DNA from: Methanosarcinales archaeon
Lineage (GTDB): Archaea > Halobacteriota > Syntropharchaeia > Alkanophagales > Methanospirareceae
Length of the DNA stretch: 8,304 nucleotides
NCBI GenBank assembly: GCA_025464345.1
Contig: JAODGP010000028.1
Location: 1 to 8,304, forward strand
Direction: 5' to 3'
Under the pieces are notes generated by a model, which was given only the letters and a program-made list of their open reading frames with translations, had not been told where the DNA came from and searched no databases. The stretch's first letter is position 1; the number at the start of each line of letters is the position of its first letter. The position numbers were made by a program, and so were the translations under genes. Positions 5,492 to 8,304 of this stretch are shown piece by piece.

Positions 5492-6454
5492 TCATATCAT
5501 ATCTCGCAGACCGAGCACGACCTCAAACTCACGAGCCGATAGCACGAGCACTTCCGCAGACAGATCCTCAGCCAGGCGAGGACATGCCGTATTCACAAAC
5601 GCATCCACGCCGTAACCGAGCAGTCTATCTCCCGTTATTTCATTCATCGCTATGAGATATGCCCTCAGCCCTGCGTCTATCGCACTGTTCATCAGTCGTT
5701 TCGCCTCCCTCATATTAAATTGACCGGTCTTCATGCCCACTATAATGCCAAACGATTTAGCGTCATATGCACGTGCAATAGCCGCATACCGTTTCTTACG
5801 CTCCGTTGCGCCATCGAATACCCTGTGCTGGTTCGTGAACGGGTCAGCCGCAACCACTCGCTTGCCGGTATATAATGCGAGCCCGGCGGGATGGAAACTG
5901 CCGGAGCCGATGAAAAGTGCCTCATCACATGCCGGAGTAGCAGCTGAGAAATCGCAGCCCAGCACCTGACCTTCGTATCGCAGTCGAGGTGATTTGCCTG
6001 TTACGGCTTCTTTACCATGCTCTCTGAGTATGGATTTCGCATCGTCCAGCCGATGCACATGCTGCAATGTGCTCACCACGCATACCGTCTCGCATTCAAG
6101 CTCTCCCACCGCTTTCGCCACCACAGGTCTCACATCCACACCACTCTTTAGCTCTATGTAGTATACCCGCCCCATATCCTCTGGCGAGAGGTAGCTCCTG
6201 AAGAAAGGTGTATGCCCGAAATGGAAGAGCACATCAACGGCTTTCAGCACTCCAGTATCAATATCGCATGCGCCATAGCATGAACCGCCGGATATGATGA
6301 CCTCCACACCCGTTCTCTCTCTGATGAGCCCGGCGAGTTCGGTCGTTACATTCCTGAGCCCCTCGGGCAGTTGGATACCCACGCATTTCGCATTACTCGC
6401 TTTTATATGCTCTTCTATCCGCTCTAACTCGAAATCATACGTGAATTTTATCAT
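5492..6454 (-). CDS. dph2: 2-(3-amino-3-carboxypropyl)histidine synthase, diphthamide biosynthesis Dph2
   Basis: Archaeal Dph2 is a homodimeric non-canonical radical SAM enzyme. It transfers the 3-amino-3-carboxypropyl group of SAM to a histidine of translation factor aEF2, the first step of diphthamide. The 320-residue protein has the three cluster cysteines, one per domain: C63 in CYGACD, C167 in GQVLGCD and C291 in NTACPRL. The spacings (104 and 124 residues) equal those I recall for the Pyrococcus horikoshii enzyme (C59, C163, C287), which is strong support. Other family marks are QLPEGL (28-33), HFGHTPF (78-84), GSGSFHPAGLAL (183-194) and GMKTGQFN (240-247). A TATA box lies about 36 bp upstream of the start, and a ubiquitin-like gene follows after 1 nt. 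The other diphthamide genes (dph5, dph6) are not in the window. The protein is cytosolic. Confidence 0.96.
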   Translation of the reverse strand: MIKFTYDFELERIEEHIKASNAKCVGIQLPEGLRNVTTELAGLIRERTGVEVIISGGSCYGACDIDTGVLKAVDVLFHFGHTPFFRSYLSPEDMGRVYYIELKSGVDVRPVVAKAVGELECETVCVVSTLQHVHRLDDAKSILREHGKEAVTGKSPRLRYEGQVLGCDFSAATPACDEALFIGSGSFHPAGLALYTGKRVVAADPFTNQHRVFDGATERKKRYAAIARAYDAKSFGIIVGMKTGQFNMREAKRLMNSAIDAGLRAYLIAMNEITGDRLLGYGVDAFVNTACPRLAEDLSAEVLVLSAREFEVVLGLRDMI

Positions 6455-6483
6455 CTGTTATCCTCATCTTGATAGGGAACATG

Positions 6484-6497
6484 CCTTATATAAATCT
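6484..6497 (-). promoter_or_regulatory. TATA-box promoter for dph2 and the ubiquitin-like gene
   Basis: The minus strand reads AGATTTATATAAGG, close to the archaeal BRE/TATA consensus, centred near 6490. A start about 25 nt downstream would leave a leader of roughly 11 nt that contains GAGGA before the ATG at 6454. The rest of the gap (6498-6605) is AT-rich 3' flank of the kinase gene with no ORF I would support and only a weak T-rich exit tract. Confidence 0.6.
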
Positions 6498-6605
6498 CAT
6501 ATCTGATGAAGAATGAACCCGGGTATGGTAATCAATAATAATCAGCCAATAAATTACAAAAGCGGACGCCGAAATTTTTTCAGTAATAAACACTCATAGC
6601 TCCAT

Positions 6606-7793
6606 TTATCCATCGCCTGACACAACCGGCAACGTAAAACAAACCGTGCATCCTTTACCGGGTTCCGATTCTATCCATATCCTGCCATTATGTACCTCTA
6701 TTATCCGTTTCACAATGGCGAGTCCGGCACCGGTACCTTCACTACCGCTATCCACCTTATAGAATAGCTCGAAGACCTTCTCCTGCTGGCTCTTATCTAT
6801 ACCCATGCCATTATCACGCACGAAGAAGACTCCTTCTCCTCGATATCCAATCTCTATCTCCAGATTCTTCTGCTCACCCCTGTATTTTATGCTGTTCGTT
6901 ATCAGGTTCACCAGCACTTCCGCTATTCGCATACGGTCAACATGGACGATGGGGAAATTCTCCGCGACTGTTACCTTCGCACCACTCTCCAGTATCTGGT
7001 TCGCAGTCTGCTCCAGGGCATCATCCACTATCTCTGCGAAAGGTACATCCTCAGGTGGATTCGCCCCACGTCCAATACGAGATAGCTGGAGCGTATCATC
7101 CAGGAGACGTTCCATCTTCGCCGCTGCGCTATCTATGTAATGAAGGGTCTTCTTCACCCTCTCACAGTCACCGCTCTCTATATCATCCTCCAGCATGCTC
7201 ACAAACCCGCGAATGGTGAGCAGTGGAGACCTGAGGTCATGAGATACTGTATAGGTGAACCGTTCCAGCTCGGTATTCTTCGCTTCCAGTTCATACATCA
7301 GTTTATTCCTCTCCTCCTCCGCCTGCTTCCGCTTCCACGCTTCCAGCGCTGCTTTTATCGTGCCCAATAAACGGTCCTTTGTGAGATGGTCTTTCGGGAT
7401 ATAATCCATAGCACCCTCGTGAATTGACTGGACGGCTATCTCTTCACTACCAAATCCGGTAAGCATCACCACCGGCGCTATCCCCTTCTCCACAATCTCC
7501 TGTAGCCATTCCATACCAGACTTTTCGGGCATCAGTATGTCAAGGAAGATGATGTCTACCTTCTCTGTGGCGAGTGCATGCTCTATCTCATCTTTACTAC
7601 CTGCTTCTATCAGTCTGTATCCTCTGTCCCCCTCTTTTTCCAGACCCTGACGTAGATATGTCCGGACCAGCTTCCGGAAAGCGGGATCATCATCGCATAC
7701 GAGAATCCTCAGTGGTCTCTTATCTTCTTCCTTGCCCATACCCTCACTGTGCTCCATCTCTGTCTCCACCACCCCCAGCTCAACCTCCTTCAT
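6606..7793 (-). CDS. Hybrid histidine kinase: N-terminal receiver domain, HisKA, HATPase_c
   Basis: This is a cytosolic phosphorelay kinase with no membrane segment or PAS domain visible. Residues about 28-150 are a receiver domain: acidic cluster D34-D36, phospho-acceptor D85 (FLDILMPEKSG), switch T112 and K134. A short charged helix (about 151-178) leads to the HisKA dimerisation domain with H-box FTYTVSHDLRSPL (H185). The ATPase domain has an N-box with N300 (NLITNSIKYRG), G1 DNGMGID, F-box FELFYK and G2 GTGAGLAIVKRI; all catalytic residues are intact. An N-terminal receiver suggests the kinase is controlled by phosphorylation from another kinase rather than by a direct ligand. It overlaps the upstream response regulator by 14 nt. 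A strong AAGGAGGT (7790-7783) lies just after the first ATG, so the true start may be GTG 7772 (residue 8) or ATG 7757 (residue 13). No DNA-binding partner is encoded nearby. Confidence 0.92.
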   Translation of the reverse strand: MKEVELGVVETEMEHSEGMGKEEDKRPLRILVCDDDPAFRKLVRTYLRQGLEKEGDRGYRLIEAGSKDEIEHALATEKVDIIFLDILMPEKSGMEWLQEIVEKGIAPVVMLTGFGSEEIAVQSIHEGAMDYIPKDHLTKDRLLGTIKAALEAWKRKQAEEERNKLMYELEAKNTELERFTYTVSHDLRSPLLTIRGFVSMLEDDIESGDCERVKKTLHYIDSAAAKMERLLDDTLQLSRIGRGANPPEDVPFAEIVDDALEQTANQILESGAKVTVAENFPIVHVDRMRIAEVLVNLITNSIKYRGEQKNLEIEIGYRGEGVFFVRDNGMGIDKSQQEKVFELFYKVDSGSEGTGAGLAIVKRIIEVHNGRIWIESEPGKGCTVCFTLPVVSGDG

Positions 7794-8229
7794 CCTTCGG
7801 TGGCAGTTTGCATATCACGAACCAGTATTCTCCTATCTCGTCCATCACACGCTTGAAATCCTCTATGTTCACCGGCTTCTTCACGTAACCCGATGCATGG
7901 AGATGATAACTCTCTATTATGTCCTCCTCGGCATCTGATGTGGTAAGGATAACCACCGGAATCGTCTGCAGTGACTCATCCGCCTTTATTCTACGCAGGA
8001 ATTCCTTGCCGCCCATACCCGGCATGTTCAGGTCCAGCAGGATCAGGTCTGGTCTGGGCTTATCGCTATACTCACCCCGTTGATACAGGAAGTCCAGTGC
8101 CTCTTCTCCACTGCTCACTATGTACAGTTCGTTCGCTATCCGCTGCCTCTTCAACGATACTTTCACCAGTTTCTGGTCTCCCGGGTCGTCCTCCACCAGC
8201 AATATCCTCACAGGGTCTATTCTTCTCAT
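7780..8229 (-). CDS. Single-domain response regulator (receiver only, Rcp1-like)
   Basis: The 149-residue protein is one receiver domain of the Rcp1 type: acidic pair D14-D15 (VEDDPGD), phospho-acceptor D66 in ILLDLNMPGMGG, switch T96/T97 (VILTTSD) and K118 in YVKKPV. There is no output domain, so it should relay phosphate or bind a protein partner, as CheY- or Rcp1-like proteins do. Its C-terminus (GEYWFVICKLPPKDEGG) is the usual short Rcp1-like helix plus a tail. The start is well supported by GGAGGT at 8242-8237, 7 nt before the ATG. The stop overlaps the hybrid kinase start, so the two are co-translated. A likely circuit is phosphotransfer between this protein and the kinase's H185 or receiver D85, in either direction. 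The promoter is not evident within the 75 bases upstream, so the operon may begin beyond the window. Confidence 0.94.
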   Translation of the reverse strand: MRRIDPVRILLVEDDPGDQKLVKVSLKRQRIANELYIVSSGEEALDFLYQRGEYSDKPRPDLILLDLNMPGMGGKEFLRRIKADESLQTIPVVILTTSDAEEDIIESYHLHASGYVKKPVNIEDFKRVMDEIGEYWFVICKLPPKDEGG

Positions 8230-8236
8230 CTTTTAT

Positions 8237-8242
8237 ACCTCC
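8237..8242 (-). promoter_or_regulatory. Shine-Dalgarno site of the response regulator gene
   Basis: GGAGGT on the minus strand, 7 nt before the ATG at 8229. It fixes the start, and an in-frame TAA shortly before the ATG rules out a longer protein. Confidence 0.7.
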
Positions 8243-8252
8243 GTTTACGGTA

Positions 8253-8280
8253 GAAGGGAGTGAGGAGAAGGGAGAAGGGA
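8253..8280. repeat. Heptanucleotide tandem repeat GAAGGGA, four units
   Basis: Units at 8253-8259, 8267-8273 and 8274-8280 are identical GAAGGGA; the unit at 8260-8266 is degenerate (GTGAGGA) but keeps the 7-bp register. On the minus (coding) strand this is a pyrimidine tract, TCCCTTC, lying 24-51 bp upstream of the response regulator start. It may be the end of an upstream coding region or a leader element; the window ends too soon to tell. Beyond it (8281-8304) nothing identifiable remains. Confidence 0.6.
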
Positions 8281-8304
8281 GCGGTGGTGCTTTTGCATAG
8301 ACCA

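Noticed and set aside
7249..7261. A 13-base word (GTATAGGTGAACC) shared with 186-198 near the left promoter
   Set aside because: The second copy encodes conserved residues of the kinase H-box region, so a chance match is likelier than a binding site.
8253..8283. G-quadruplex in the G-rich repeat
   Set aside because: Only three GGG runs are present with one GG, so a stable four-tract quadruplex is not well supported.

Overview
The window looks archaeal, most likely a euryarchaeon of the anaerobic methane- or alkane-oxidising or methanogenic kind (ANME-1 or Syntropharchaeales-like). This rests on a single-chain diphthamide synthase Dph2, an FrhB-family F420-type flavoprotein, a short ubiquitin-like protein ending in Gly-Gly, TATA-type promoters at about -25, AGGAGGTG-type Shine-Dalgarno sites, and a hybrid REC-histidine kinase beside a stand-alone receiver. 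The phylum-level call is an inference from gene content. No rRNA, tRNA or CRISPR array is visible.

Layout: The left edge holds the last 34 codons of a plus-strand gene resembling Uma2-family endonucleases (1-105). A short regulatory region (106-217) with a TATA box, a 9-bp direct repeat and a small palindrome precedes a plus-strand pair: a 52-codon leucine-rich ORF with a strong ribosome site, then a DUF2325 protein with a long coiled coil and an unusual four-cysteine string. Everything to the right is on the minus strand. A converging gap (1491-1611) separates the DUF2325 gene from recQ, and it contains an unexpected protein-like reading frame.

Minus strand, in transcription order from the right: a single-domain response regulator and an overlapping REC-HisKA-HATPase hybrid kinase (8229-6606); a promoter, then dph2 and a ThiS/MoaD/SAMP-like protein separated by 1 nt (6454-5257); a second promoter, then an FrhB-family iron-sulfur flavoprotein, hemC and recQ (5199-1612), linked by a 4-nt and a 14-nt (or 1-nt gap) junction and so probably one transcript.

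How the genes work together: the two-component pair is a signalling module whose output is not visible. dph2 and the ubiquitin-like gene link translation-factor modification with a possible sulfur-carrier or protein-tagging role. The FrhB-hemC pair joins a flavin/iron-sulfur redox enzyme to the tetrapyrrole trunk pathway leading to siroheme, heme and F430. RecQ is a repair helicase with its zinc module at the extreme C-terminus. The least ordinary parts are the left 1.6 kb (DUF2325 unit, its promoter and the hidden frame after recQ) and the FrhB-hemC coupling.
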